Of a DNA stretch of 64,000 bases, positions 1 through 8,844 are shown piece after piece. Each line of letters starts with the position of its first letter. Position 1 is the stretch's first letter. The position numbers and the translations under genes were made by a program. This stretch comes from Hymenobacter convexus (lineage in GTDB: Bacteria; Bacteroidota; Bacteroidia; Cytophagales; Hymenobacteraceae): positions 558,001 to 622,000 of the forward strand of contig NZ_JAUQON010000003.1 of assembly GCF_030580955.1 (NCBI RefSeq), read 5' to 3'. A model generated the notes under the pieces. That model made no database searches. It was not told where the DNA came from and worked only from the letters and a program-made list of their open reading frames with translations.

Positions 1-517
1 TTTTGGCTACTTCCTGCGGAATGAGCGGTTTGTCGATAACCGGCACTTTGCCAAACTTACGCACCAAATCGAGGTACATAAAGGCCCGGATGAACTTCGA
101 CTCGCCCTCGTAGCGGGTGCGGAGCGAGCCCGTGGCCGAGCCGTTGGCCGCCAGCTGCGCCAGCATGGTGTTGGCCCGGAAGATGGTGGCATAGTCCGAG
201 GCCCAGGCATCGGCCACGTAGGGGTTGATGACGAGCAGCGCGGACGAGAAGTTGTTGATGGGGTCCCAGTCGCGCGAGCCGATGGAACTCACCGCGAACA
301 TGTTGTCGGAGCGCAGCTCGGAGAGCACCACTTCCCGGTCGGGAAAGCCGCGCAGCGAGCTGTACACGGCCGACATGGCCTGGTCGAAATCGGCGGCCGT
401 TTTGTAGAAGTCCGGTACCGAGCCGTTGGAGAGCGGGTTCTGTTCCAGGTCTTTTTCACATCCGCCCAAGGAAACCAGGGCACAGGCCAGAGACAAGCTG
501 AGGAATAACTTTTTCAT
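1..517 (-). CDS. SusD/RagB-family nutrient-binding outer-membrane lipoprotein (partial, C-terminus off the left edge)
   Basis: Surface glycan-binding lipoprotein expected to cap the SusC channel encoded just upstream (602-3805). The frame starts ATG at 517 (MKKLFLSLSLACALVSLGGC) and stays open to base 1, giving 172 residues; a full SusD has about 500. A lipobox (SLGGC, Cys at residue 20) marks lipid anchoring. The following EKDLEQNPLSNGSVPDFYKT and the later SKFIRAFMYLDLVRKFGKVP stretch are typical of SusD N-terminal and TPR helices. It follows susC by 84 bp, with a short hairpin (549-577) between that may lower its expression relative to susC. The bound glycan cannot be read from this part. 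Confidence 0.9.
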   Translation of the reverse strand, partial: MKKLFLSLSLACALVSLGGCEKDLEQNPLSNGSVPDFYKTAADFDQAMSAVYSSLRGFPDREVVLSELRSDNMFAVSSIGSRDWDPINNFSSALLVINPYVADAWASDYATIFRANTMLAQLAANGSATGSLRTRYEGESKFIRAFMYLDLVRKFGKVPVIDKPLIPQEVAK

Positions 518-548
518 GGGGAATTTTATGAGAAGGAGAGCAGATTCC

Positions 549-577
549 AGAACGGTCATGCTGAGCATGACTGTTCT
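549..577. repeat. Short hairpin between susC and susD, degenerate family-A repeat
   Basis: Imperfect palindrome with arms of about 12 bp around GAGC. The GTCATGCTGAGC start matches the long family-A intergenic repeats elsewhere in the window, so it may be a collapsed copy. In the susC-susD transcript it could act as a partial terminator or stabilise the upstream mRNA. Confidence 0.5.
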
Positions 578-601
578 GTCGAGCTCAAATCCTTGCTTAA
601 A

Positions 602-3600
602 TTAGAAAGTGAGGTTGAGGCCCAGAACCAGGGTTTTGGCCAGCGGCAATCCGCCGTAGTCGGAGCCCGACACGAAGGTGCCGGTGTTGCCCGTGTTCAC
701 GGCGTCGGGGTTGAGACCGCCGTAGTACTTGTCGTAGCCAAACCAGTTTTCTGCCGTCACATACACGCGGGCGCCTTGTGCCACGCGCTTGTTGATGAGC
801 AGGCCCAGGTCGTAGCCCAGCGTGATGGTGCGCACCCGGTAGTAGTCCGACGAATACAGCCAGTCGGTGTTGCGGATGAAGCCGAAGCTGCCCGTGGCCT
901 TGCCTTTGATGCCGGCGCCGGGGTTGTCGGCCGAGTACCAGCGGTCGCGCACGCGGCCCAGGGCGTTTTCCAGGAAGCCCACGCTGGTACGGTCGATGGC
1001 GCGGCCCAGGGTCGAGTAAACGGAGCCGCCGTACTGGCCCTGCACCAGGAAGCTCAGGTCGAAGCCCTTGTAGCGCAGCGTGTTGGTCATGCCGAAGGTG
1101 TAGGTCGGGTTGGGGTTGCCCACCACCTGGCGGTCGTTCACGTCAATTTTGCCGTCCTTGTTGTAGTCTTCGTATTTCGGGTCGCCGGCCGTTTCGTTGC
1201 CAAATTTGGCGGCGCCGCCGTCAATGTCGGCCTGGCTGAGGATGCCGGTCTGGCGCACCACGAAGAGGCTGTAAATGGGCAGGCCCACTTTCAGGATGTT
1301 GCTGGGCGTATCGAGGCCGTTGGGCACTTCGATGGTGGCATCGCCGGGGCCCAGGTGCACCACTTTGTTCTCGTTGTGGCTCACGTTGAACGAGGTAGTC
1401 CACGAGAGGGCGCCTTCCAGGTTGCGGGTATTCAATTCCACTTCCCAGCCGGTATTGCGCAGCTCGCCGATGTTCTGCAGGTTGGTGGCGAAGCCCGACC
1501 CCGTGAGCACGGGCACGTTCAGGAGCAGGTCCTGGCTGTTTTTGGTGTAGTAGTCGAACGACGCCGTGATGCGGTTTTTCAGCAGGCCGAAATCAACCCC
1601 GAAGTCGACGGTGCGGTTGCGCTCCCACTTCAGCTGCGAGTTGCCTACTTTGTTGGGCGCCTGGCCGGGGGCGATGAGGCCGCCGAAGGTGTAGTTGTAG
1701 GGGCTAAGGGTGGCAATGCTGCTGTAATCGCCGATGGTGTTGTTGCCGGAGTAGCCCAGGCTGGCGCGCAGCTTCAGGTCGCTCAGCGCCGTCACGGAGC
1801 GCAGGAATTCTTCCTGCGAGATACGCCAGCCGGCCGACAAGGCCGGGAACACGCCGGCCCGGTCCTCGTAGCCGAAGCGCGACGAAGCATCGCGGCGCAC
1901 GCTGCCCGAGAACAGGTACTTGCCATCGTATGAATACTGCAGGCGGCCGAAGTAGGAAATCAGCACGCTTTGCGTTTCGGTGGGGCCGGGGCTGGTCACC
2001 AGTACGGCGCCGCTCAGGGTTCTCACCGTGCTGTTCACAAAGCCGCCCGACGAGGCCTGGCTGTTGTTTTCGAGCTTGGCGAAGTTATAGGAAAAGCCCG
2101 CCAGCGCCGAAAAGTCGTGCTTGCCCAGGGTCTTGTTGTAGGTAGCCGTGTTTTCGTTCACGAACGTCTGGCGGCGGTAGGTGCTGTAGGAGCCGCTGGC
2201 CAGCGACGTCACCAGGTTGCGCGTGGGCGGCTGGTACGATTTCGAGGTCGACTCGTTGTTGTCGAAGTTCAGCGTAGAGCGCAGGCGCAGGCCGGCAATG
2301 GGCTGAAACTCGCCGAACACCGTGCCCAGCGTGCGGAAGTTGCGGGTATCGCCCGAGTAGTTGTTGATGACGGCAATCGGGCTGGCCGTGCTCACGCCCC
2401 AGCGGTAGGTTTCGTTTTTGCCGTAGCCGGTGTTCACGCCGGCGGTGTCTTCCACAATCGGGGTTTCGGAAAGCAGCTGGTGGAAGCGGTTGTCCTTGCC
2501 CTCGATGCCCGGGTCGGTCGAGATAGAGTAAGTCGGCGTGAGGGTGAGGCCGAATTTCAGCTTGTCGCTGGCCTTCACTTCCACGTTGGCGCGGGCCGAG
2601 TAGCGCTTGTAGTCCAGGCCGAGGGCGAAGCCCTGCTGGTCGTTGTAGTTGCCCGACACGAAGTAGTTCACGTTGTCGGTCGCGCCGGAGGCGCTTACCT
2701 GGTAGTTCTGGCTGATGCCCGTGCGGTAAAGCTCGTCCTGCCAGTCGATGTATTGCAGGCCGGGGTGGCCGGGCAGGGCCCAGCGGTCGTCCAGCATCAG
2801 GTTGGCCGTCACGTTATTGCCGGTGAGGCCCAGAATCTGGCGGCGCTGGGCGGTGGTCTGGTCGGCGGTGCGGCCGGGGCCCGATTTCACCCAGTTGTTG
2901 TTGATGATTTCGGTGGCGCGCGCGGCCCACTCTTCGCCGCTCAGCAGGTCGAGCTTTTTGGCCGCGCGCGAGCCGCCCACGTAGCTGTTCACCTGAATCT
3001 GGGGCTTGCCGGTGCGGCCGCGCTTGGTGGTGATGAGCACCACGCCGTTGGCGGCGCGGGAGCCATAGATGGCCGCCGCCGCCGCATCTTTCAGCACCTC
3101 AATCTTCTCGATGTCGTTGGGGTTGATGTTGTCGAGCGGGTTGCCGCTGCCGAAACGGCCGTTGGCGCTGGCACCCACGCTTTCCAGCGGAAAGCCGTCA
3201 ATCACGTACAGCGGCTCGCTGCCGGCCGAAATCGAGCCCGCGCCCCGCACCTGGATGCTGAAGGGCCGGCCGGGCACGCCCGACGTCTGCTTCACGACCA
3301 CGCCGGCCAGCTGGCCCACCAGGGCTTGGTCGACGCGGGCAATGGGCCGCTCCTCCAGCTTGCGGGCGTCCATAGTGGCAATGGCGCTGGTCACGTCGGC
3401 CCGCTTCTGGGTACCGTAGCCCACTACCACTACCTCGTCGAGGCTCTTGCTGTCGTCGGCCAGCTTCACAGTGAAGCTGCCGGGGCCCGAAAACGACTTC
3501 TCCTGCGTCTGGAAGCCGATAAAGCTGAATACCAGCGTACCCGGCGTTTCGGGCACCGACAGGCTAAACGAGCCGTCGGCGTTGCTAGTGGTGCCCAGGG

Positions 3601-3805
3601 TGGTGCCCTTCACCACCACCGTCACGCCGGGCAGGCCCTCGCCGGTGGGCGAAGTCACCTTGCCGGTGAGCTGCCAGTCGGCGGCCGCGGCGTGGCGGGC
3701 GGCGGGCGCATGAGGCACCGCCGCTGCAACGGCTGGCCCCGCCAGGAAGAGCATTGGCACGCAGGCGGTGAGGCGCAAACGTTGCCAGGTGTAAAACTTA
3801 TTCAT
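602..3805 (-). CDS. SusC/RagA-family TonB-linked outer-membrane glycan transporter
   Basis: A 1067-residue TonB-dependent channel that imports oligosaccharides with its SusD partner (1-517). In order: signal peptide (residues about 1-28), a carboxypeptidase-D regulatory-like domain (about 46-130: LTGKVTSPTGEGLPGVTVVV), the SusC signature SLDEVVVVGYGTQKR, a plug with VRGAGSISAGSEPLYVIDGFP and EVLKDAAAAAIYGSRAANGV, then a long beta-barrel ending in an aromatic C-terminus (LVLGLNLTF). The ATG at 3805 lies about 60 bp downstream of a -7 box at 3869-3876 preceded by regulon element S1. Its place in an RG-I/rhamnose cluster suggests a rhamnogalacturonan-derived ligand; this is inference. A second SusC is at 25300-28416. 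Confidence 0.95.
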   Translation of the reverse strand: MNKFYTWQRLRLTACVPMLFLAGPAVAAAVPHAPAARHAAAADWQLTGKVTSPTGEGLPGVTVVVKGTTLGTTSNADGSFSLSVPETPGTLVFSFIGFQTQEKSFSGPGSFTVKLADDSKSLDEVVVVGYGTQKRADVTSAIATMDARKLEERPIARVDQALVGQLAGVVVKQTSGVPGRPFSIQVRGAGSISAGSEPLYVIDGFPLESVGASANGRFGSGNPLDNINPNDIEKIEVLKDAAAAAIYGSRAANGVVLITTKRGRTGKPQIQVNSYVGGSRAAKKLDLLSGEEWAARATEIINNNWVKSGPGRTADQTTAQRRQILGLTGNNVTANLMLDDRWALPGHPGLQYIDWQDELYRTGISQNYQVSASGATDNVNYFVSGNYNDQQGFALGLDYKRYSARANVEVKASDKLKFGLTLTPTYSISTDPGIEGKDNRFHQLLSETPIVEDTAGVNTGYGKNETYRWGVSTASPIAVINNYSGDTRNFRTLGTVFGEFQPIAGLRLRSTLNFDNNESTSKSYQPPTRNLVTSLASGSYSTYRRQTFVNENTATYNKTLGKHDFSALAGFSYNFAKLENNSQASSGGFVNSTVRTLSGAVLVTSPGPTETQSVLISYFGRLQYSYDGKYLFSGSVRRDASSRFGYEDRAGVFPALSAGWRISQEEFLRSVTALSDLKLRASLGYSGNNTIGDYSSIATLSPYNYTFGGLIAPGQAPNKVGNSQLKWERNRTVDFGVDFGLLKNRITASFDYYTKNSQDLLLNVPVLTGSGFATNLQNIGELRNTGWEVELNTRNLEGALSWTTSFNVSHNENKVVHLGPGDATIEVPNGLDTPSNILKVGLPIYSLFVVRQTGILSQADIDGGAAKFGNETAGDPKYEDYNKDGKIDVNDRQVVGNPNPTYTFGMTNTLRYKGFDLSFLVQGQYGGSVYSTLGRAIDRTSVGFLENALGRVRDRWYSADNPGAGIKGKATGSFGFIRNTDWLYSSDYYRVRTITLGYDLGLLINKRVAQGARVYVTAENWFGYDKYYGGLNPDAVNTGNTGTFVSGSDYGGLPLAKTLVLGLNLTF

Positions 3806-3868
3806 ACAGATGTGGGAATTGGGTGAGACTTTCTACTTAATAGCAGGGTGGAAAGGCGGAACCTGGGT

Positions 3869-3913
3869 CAATATTAGGAGTTGGGTAAGCCCTTACTCTC
3901 CTGTAGACTACTG
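3869..3913 (-). promoter_or_regulatory. Regulon promoter S1 of the first susC
   Basis: Promoter orientation: CAGTAGTCTACAGGA (3913-3899, 12/15 match to CAGGAGAGYRCAGGA), exactly 22 bp, then TAATATTG (3876-3869), one mismatch from TAnnTTTG. A further CAGGA-like half-site, one 10-bp period away, overlaps the element. Start site expected near 3862. Confidence 0.65.
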
Positions 3914-4207
3914 GTTAGGCACATTCTGATAACTTACTGTCGGGTTTTTGTACTGAATTAGCCAGTTGCACTCCCGCCGGAAAAGTGTGTGGAACGGACA
4001 TTGGCCCGGCCGGGCCCGGCAGTAGAAACCGACCGGCGGGGCAGTATCGCGCTCACTGCCAGCGCCGTGACCATTGGCATACCACCGCTGAACACGGGCA
4101 GCAGCGCCAACTGCGTTGGGCGAAAGGCCGGCGCGGGCAGTTGCAGCCACCCGCGCCGGACCCGACTCACCGATTCGGCGGAGAACCACTCCGCCGGACA
4201 TTACCAT
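3914..4207 (-). ncRNA. Candidate structured leader or small RNA from promoter S2
   Basis: Leftward transcription from S2 (4213-4257) crosses about 290 bp before reaching the susC promoter S1. The region holds two perfect hairpins: a 7-bp stem at 4177-4195 and a 10-bp stem with a 12-nt loop at 4128-4159. A GC-rich palindrome follows near 4005-4020. The 99-codon frame at 3908-4207 shows no recognisable domain and could be chance in GC-rich DNA. I see no clear terminator, so this may be a structured 5' leader of susC rather than a separate RNA. The rest of the 3806-4413 gap (4258-4413) shows nothing recognisable. Confidence 0.3.
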
Positions 4208-4212
4208 TTATA

Positions 4213-4257
4213 CAAAAATTTCTTTTTTTAGGCGCAATGCCTTCCCGCACCCTCCTG
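4213..4257 (-). promoter_or_regulatory. Regulon promoter S2, second leftward promoter upstream of susC
   Basis: Promoter orientation: CAGGAGGGTGCGGGA (4257-4243, 13/15), exactly 22 bp, then AATTTTTG (4220-4213). The element and its flanks are identical over 23 bp to site S8 (42676-42690), the only other site of this subtype. Neither is directly followed by a recognisable protein gene. Confidence 0.6.
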
Positions 4258-4413
4258 CCCGGCGCCACTTTTGCGCTGCTTGTTACCCTGCGGTGCACCA
4301 GTCACACATCGAAGCGCATCGACGAGGCCGACAACTATTCGGAAGTTGTCCCTGGCGACCATAAATTAGTGGTGCTCAATGCGAGCGCACCCGGCCAGCA
4401 CCCACGCGGCGTT

Positions 4414-5493
4414 TTAGCTCACTTTCAGGATGAATGCCGAAGCCGTCATCTCCCGTCCGCCCTGCGAGGCGCAGAACAGGTACTCCGGCTTCCCGTCGCG
4501 CAGCAGCAGCTGGGGCCGTTCGAGGCGGCCGTAGCGCTTGAGCTTGGGCGGCGCGGGCGGCTCCGTAACGCCGTAGGCGCGGATGGGCAGGAAGGCGATT
4601 TTGGGGAAAGTCCAGGCTTTGCCGTCTTCGGATTCGAGGTAGAGGCCCACTTCCTGGCTGTACACGCCCATGTCGCGGGCCAGCAGGTTGAACTTGCCGT
4701 GCTGCCGCCACACAAAGGCATCTTCGAACTGCTTGTTGTTGCCCTGCTTCGAGAAGTCGATGACGGGGTTGCCTTCGAATTTCTGGTAAGGGCCTTCCAG
4801 CCTGTCCGAGATGGCGAGGCCGTACTTGCGGTTGCCGCGAATTTCCTGGCCCTTGGCGTCCTCGTATTCCTTGGTGTTCCAGGATTTGTAGTAGAGCCAG
4901 TACTGGCCGTCGGGGTGCTTGATGAAAGCGGGGTTGGTGGTGCAGTGGTCGTCCCAGGCGCCGGCGGGGCCGGGCAGCAGCAGCGGCGCGTCGGGCCGCG
5001 TCCAGGGGCCGTTGAGGGTGGGCGCGGTGGCCAGGCCGATGCGCTTGGTGTCGGTTTTGCCGTTGGCATTACCCATGAAAAACAGGCAATACCGGCCATC
5101 CACGAACTGAATGCTGGGGTTGTGGCAGGTGGTGGCGTCCCAATGGCTGGGGCCGCGCGGGGCCAGCACGGTTTCGACAAAAGTGAACGGGCCTTCGGGC
5201 TTATCGGCCACGGCGTGGCAGATTTCGGAGCCGTTCAGCCAGCCGCCCATACCCTTGCTGGCCACCCAGCGCGAGAAAAAGACGTGCACCTTGCCATCGG
5301 GCCCGTAGATGGGCGAGTTGCACCACACGTAGTAGCCGGGCAGTTCCAGCGCCCGGCCCACCGGCTTGAGGTGCTTGCTGAATTTCGAGAAATCGGCTTT
5401 GGGGTAATCAATCAGCCGGCCGGCAAAGCCCGCCCAGGCGTGGGCCAGCGGAGCCAGCAGGAGGCCGGTGAGAAAGGTGCGACGGGTGGGCAT
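4414..5493 (-). CDS. Tat-exported five-bladed beta-propeller glycoside hydrolase-like protein (GH43/GH117 superfamily)
   Basis: A 359-residue secreted protein opening with a twin-arginine signal (TRRTFLTGLLLAPLAHAWA), unlike the Sec signals of its neighbours; Tat export suggests folding before secretion. Repeating blade-like stretches (VWCNSPIYGPDGKVHVFFSRW, NPSIQFVDGRYCLFFMGN, NPAFIKHPDGQYWLYYKS, FEDAFVWRQHGKFNLLARD) resemble GH43/GH117-type five-bladed propellers, which cleave terminal sugars from plant or algal glycans. The exact family and substrate are unknown. It has its own regulon promoter S3 about 30 bp upstream, so it is probably induced with the rhamnose/pectin genes. It is transcribed away from the CE12-GH28-GH95 array. 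Confidence 0.75.
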   Translation of the reverse strand: MPTRRTFLTGLLLAPLAHAWAGFAGRLIDYPKADFSKFSKHLKPVGRALELPGYYVWCNSPIYGPDGKVHVFFSRWVASKGMGGWLNGSEICHAVADKPEGPFTFVETVLAPRGPSHWDATTCHNPSIQFVDGRYCLFFMGNANGKTDTKRIGLATAPTLNGPWTRPDAPLLLPGPAGAWDDHCTTNPAFIKHPDGQYWLYYKSWNTKEYEDAKGQEIRGNRKYGLAISDRLEGPYQKFEGNPVIDFSKQGNNKQFEDAFVWRQHGKFNLLARDMGVYSQEVGLYLESEDGKAWTFPKIAFLPIRAYGVTEPPAPPKLKRYGRLERPQLLLRDGKPEYLFCASQGGREMTASAFILKVS

Positions 5494-5529
5494 TCAGAGG
5501 TGGGTGGGAATGGGGCTGCAGTAAGCTAC

Positions 5530-5574
5530 GCAAGGAAGCCAGTTGCGCCAGCGGCACTCTCCTGCACTCTGCCG
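5530..5574 (-). promoter_or_regulatory. Regulon promoter S3 of the Tat propeller gene
   Basis: Promoter orientation: CGGCAGAGTGCAGGA (5574-5560, 13/15), 21 bp, then a weak -7 box CTTCCTTG (5538-5531). The same 21-bp spacing and CTTG-type box occur at S9, so these two may form a subclass. Confidence 0.5.
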
Positions 5575-5672
5575 CCCTGGCTCCACTCCCGGGCCGTCGC
5601 CACTTGACGCGCAGAATCCGGGGTGAACCGCTGGCCATGACAGTGCAGGTATGCCCGCGCAGCCGCTGCCGG

Positions 5673-5680
5673 TACTTTTA
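5673..5680 (+). promoter_or_regulatory. Possible -7 box for the CE12-GH28-GH95 array
   Basis: TACTTTTA matches TAnnTTTG except the last base and lies 33 bp before the ATG at 5713. No regulon element lies 22 bp upstream, so this strand may follow a different rule. Weak evidence. Confidence 0.3.
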
Positions 5681-5712
5681 GCCCACAAGCCACTTCCCAC
5701 TCGCTTCGTTCT

Positions 5713-7044
5713 ATGAAAAGACACTTTTTCGCCTTAGCTGCCGGCGTATTACTGACGTCGGCCGTTGCCGCCCAAACGCCGCCCAAAACCTCCTTCAAAT
5801 TCGACTTTGGCCCCGGCCAGGCGGCCCCCGGCTACCAGCAGGTGCTGCCCACGGCGGCCTACTCCCCCACCACCGGCTACGGCTTCGACTTTGGCACCAC
5901 CGTGACGGGTGTGGACCGCGGCGGGAAGGACGCGCTCAAGGGCGACTTTGTGACCAGCAAGCAGCCGTTTTATTTCTCGGTGAATTTGCCGGAAGGCAAC
6001 TACAACGTGACCGTGACGCTGGGCGACGCCAAGGGCTCGTCCAGCACTTTTCTGAAGGCGGAGTCGCGCCGGCTGCTACTCGAAACCACGGCCACCAAGC
6101 CGGGCCAGTTCACCACCCAAACCTTCACCCTCAACGTGAAGAGCCGCCGCATCAGCGACACCGAAACCGTGGCCCTCAAGCCCCGCGAATTGCGCAAGCT
6201 GGACTGGGACGACCGCCTGACGCTAGAGTTCGACGGCGCGAACCCCTGCCTTAACGCCATTGAGATAACGCCCGCGCCGCAAGCCGTGACGGTTTTCCTG
6301 GCCGGCAACTCCACCGTGGTGAACCAGGACGACGAGCCCTGGGCCGCCTGGGGCCAGATGCTGCCACGCTTCCTCAAGCCCGGCGTGGCGGTGGCCAACC
6401 ACGCCGAATCGGGCCTCACGCTGGGCAGCTTCCTGGGCTCAAAGCGCCTGGCCAAGGTGCTGAGCGTGATGAAGCCCGGCGACTACCTCTTCATTGAGTT
6501 CGGCCACAACGACCAGAAAGACAAAGGCGAGAACGATGGCGCCTGGAAAGCCTATTCGGAGCGGCTGCACCTGTTTGTGCAGGAAGCGCGGAAAAAGGGC
6601 GGCATCCCAGTCATCGTTACCTCCACCAGCCGCCGCACCTTCGGGGCCGATGGCAAGATTGAAAACAGCCTCGGCGACTTCCCCGCCGCCGCCCGCAAAG
6701 TAGCCGAGGAGGAAAAAGTGGCCCTCATCGACCTCAACGCCATGACCGCCAAGCTCTACGAGGCCATGGGCGTGGAAGAATCGAAAAAGGCCCTGGTGCA
6801 TTACCCCGCCAACACCTACCCCGGCCAAACCGCCCCCCTGGCCGACAACACCCATTTCAACCCCTACGGAGCCTACGAAATCGCCAAATGCGTGGTCGAA
6901 GGCATCAAAGCCAACAAACTAGGCCTAACGAAATTCTTGAAAAACGACACGCCCGCCTTCGACCCCGCCAAGCCCGACACGCTGGCCAACTGGGTGTGGG
7001 TGGACAGCCCGCGGAGTGAGGTGACCAAGCCGGACGGGAACTAG
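5713..7044 (+). CDS. Rhamnogalacturonan acetylesterase (CE12, SGNH hydrolase) with N-terminal carbohydrate-binding-like domain
   Basis: Secreted esterase (443 aa) expected to remove acetyl groups from galacturonic acid in rhamnogalacturonan, exposing the backbone to lyases and hydrolases. Signal peptide at residues 1-20 (ending AVAAQ). A beta-rich domain (about 25-190; FKFDFGPGQAAPGYQQV) resembles the galactose-binding/CBM35-like module seen ahead of some CE12 enzymes. The SGNH domain has block I FLAGNSTVV (Asn where GDS is common, with Ser kept), block III FGHND and block V DNTHFNPYG with the catalytic Asp/His. It heads a same-strand array with GH28, GH95 and a GH43-like gene. Two shorter CE12 paralogues lie at 17303-18993. 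Confidence 0.88.
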   Translation: MKRHFFALAAGVLLTSAVAAQTPPKTSFKFDFGPGQAAPGYQQVLPTAAYSPTTGYGFDFGTTVTGVDRGGKDALKGDFVTSKQPFYFSVNLPEGNYNVTVTLGDAKGSSSTFLKAESRRLLLETTATKPGQFTTQTFTLNVKSRRISDTETVALKPRELRKLDWDDRLTLEFDGANPCLNAIEITPAPQAVTVFLAGNSTVVNQDDEPWAAWGQMLPRFLKPGVAVANHAESGLTLGSFLGSKRLAKVLSVMKPGDYLFIEFGHNDQKDKGENDGAWKAYSERLHLFVQEARKKGGIPVIVTSTSRRTFGADGKIENSLGDFPAAARKVAEEEKVALIDLNAMTAKLYEAMGVEESKKALVHYPANTYPGQTAPLADNTHFNPYGAYEIAKCVVEGIKANKLGLTKFLKNDTPAFDPAKPDTLANWVWVDSPRSEVTKPDGN

Positions 7045-7100
7045 GCGTCTTTTTCTGCGAAAGGCACTTCCAGAAGCCCGGCTTGACGAGAAAAAAGAAC

Positions 7101-7200
7101 GTCATGTCGAGCGCAGCCGAGACATCTCGCGTGCCGAAGTAATTCAATCGAAAAGAATTAGTGGTAGCACGCGAGATGTCTCGGCTGCGCTCGACATGAC
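7101..7200. repeat. Family-A intergenic inverted repeat, ATGTC/GACAT variant
   Basis: Two inverted arms of about 30 bp (GTCATGTCGAGCGCAGCCGA...) around a variable centre, between the CE12 and GH28 genes. Within each arm ATGTC pairs with GACAT around GAGCGCAGCCGA. Other copies have ATGCT/AGCAT, a compensatory double change. Confidence 0.85.
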
Positions 7201-7250
7201 GGGTAAGCTCGACACGACGGATAACACTGTTTCCTAACGACTCCTCGTCC

Positions 7251-8795
7251 ATGGCAAAAAATACAACATCAAAAACCCTCAAATTCCTGCTTTGGGTGAG
7301 CTTCCTGGCCGCTTTTGCGGCACGCGGGGCAGCCGCGCTGCCTGGCAACGCCCACCTGCTCGTTGCGCCGGGCACGCTGACCGAAAATTCCGTCACGGTT
7401 TTGTGGGATAAGCAGCCCGGTGCGGGCAAGGCAGTCTACGAGCTGGCCCTGAACGGTAAAGCCGTGGCAACGACCAGCAAAACCAATTACACCTTTTCCC
7501 AACTCGCCCCCGCCACAGCCTACGCTATTCAGCTGCGCGTAAAGCCGGAAAACGCCGGAGCAGCCCGGGATTTCGGCACCCTAAAATTCAAAACCGCCGC
7601 CAAAGGGAAGGTGTACAACGTGCTTGATTACGGCGCGAAAAACGATACCGCCGTCGTCAACACCAAAGCCATTCAGGCGGCGATAAATGCCTGCGCAGCG
7701 GGCGGCACCGTCCTCATTCCGAAGGGCACGTTTGTGTCGGGGGCGCTTTTTTTGAAGAGCAACATGACGTTGCGCATCGAGGGCATGCTGAAGGGCTCCC
7801 GCGCACCGGACGACTACCTGCCGATGATTCTGAATCGGTTTGAAGGCTGGGAACTGACCACCTACGCCAGCCTGCTCAACGCCGGCACGCTCAACCGCAA
7901 CGGCTACACGGTCAGCAACCTGCGCATCACGGGCGGCGGCACCATCTCGGGCGGCGGGCGCCGCCTGGGCGATGCCATGACCAAGGCCCACGGCCTGCGC
8001 AGCCGGGGCCGCCTCATCTGCCTGTTGAGCTGCGAGGACGTGAGCATTTCGCACCTCACCGTGACGGAACCGCCCTGCTGGACCATCCACTACATCTACA
8101 GCCACAACATCAGCTGCCACGACCTAGCCATCGTCACGAAAGGCATTCATAACGGCGACGGCATCGACCCCGACTCGTCCACCGATTCCTACATTTTCAA
8201 CTGCACCTTCGATACCGGCGACGACTGCATCGCCATCAAATCGGGCAAGAATCCGGAGGGTTTTGCCATTGGCAAGCCGACCCGCAACGTGCGCATTACG
8301 GATTGCGACTTCCTGCGGGGGCACGGCATTTCCATCGGCAGCGAGATGTCGGGCGGCGTGAGCGACGTGCTGGTGCAGGACTGCAAGGCCGGCGCGCTGC
8401 TGCACGGCATGCAGATAAAAGGCACCAAAGACCGGGGCGGCTACGTGCGCAACGTCACCGTGACGGATTGCCAACTGCGCCAAATCACCATTTTCTCGGC
8501 CGTCAACTACAACAACGACGGCGCGCCGGCCCCGGAGGTCCCGACGTTTGAGCAGTTTGTGTTCCGGAACATCGACCTCTCAGAAGCTGCTGCCACCGAG
8601 CCGGCCATCAACATCAACGGCTTCAAGGACCCGGCGCACCGACTGCGCAACGTCACGTTCAGCCACATCCTTTTGCCCGAAAATGCGAAGGTGGTCATCA
8701 ACGATGCCGAGCAGGTGAAATTCACGGACGTGAAAGCCGGAAGCGGCGCGAAGCCCGCGTATTCGGTGGCCAACAGCGCTGATATTCTCTACTAA
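7251..8795 (+). CDS. GH28 polygalacturonase / rhamnogalacturonan hydrolase with N-terminal fibronectin III domain
   Basis: Secreted right-handed beta-helix hydrolase (514 aa) cleaving galacturonosyl linkages in pectin. Signal peptide about 1-29, a fibronectin type III-like domain (about 36-118), then GH28 starting at KVYNVLDYGAKNDT. Family motifs are in order: GDGIDPDSSTD (about 301; Asp of the NTD-type motif), TGDDCIAIKSG (about 322; the Asp pair), RGHGISIGSE (about 356; catalytic His) and MQIKG (RIK-like). Whether it prefers homogalacturonan, RG-I or chain ends cannot be settled from motifs. The lyase/CE12 context favours rhamnogalacturonan. A family-A repeat separates it from the upstream esterase and GH95 follows by 49 bp. 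Confidence 0.92.
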   Translation: MAKNTTSKTLKFLLWVSFLAAFAARGAAALPGNAHLLVAPGTLTENSVTVLWDKQPGAGKAVYELALNGKAVATTSKTNYTFSQLAPATAYAIQLRVKPENAGAARDFGTLKFKTAAKGKVYNVLDYGAKNDTAVVNTKAIQAAINACAAGGTVLIPKGTFVSGALFLKSNMTLRIEGMLKGSRAPDDYLPMILNRFEGWELTTYASLLNAGTLNRNGYTVSNLRITGGGTISGGGRRLGDAMTKAHGLRSRGRLICLLSCEDVSISHLTVTEPPCWTIHYIYSHNISCHDLAIVTKGIHNGDGIDPDSSTDSYIFNCTFDTGDDCIAIKSGKNPEGFAIGKPTRNVRITDCDFLRGHGISIGSEMSGGVSDVLVQDCKAGALLHGMQIKGTKDRGGYVRNVTVTDCQLRQITIFSAVNYNNDGAPAPEVPTFEQFVFRNIDLSEAAATEPAININGFKDPAHRLRNVTFSHILLPENAKVVINDAEQVKFTDVKAGSGAKPAYSVANSADILY

Positions 8796-8844
8796 AAAGG
8801 CCGCCGGTTTGCCCGGGCCTACCTCCTGAAAATCCCCGCAAGCA

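Noticed and set aside
593..3826. Long + strand frames opposite the first susC (for example 593-1933 and 1970-3826)
   Set aside because: GC-rich antisense shadows of a clear SusC gene, with Val/Ala/His-rich low-complexity translations and no domains. The same holds opposite the second susC (25372-27666), susD (23632-25257) and the T9SS gene (40283-41905).
3985..5607. 540-codon + strand frame across the S2 region and the Tat propeller gene
   Set aside because: Mostly antisense to the convincing propeller gene; the translation has no recognisable domain.
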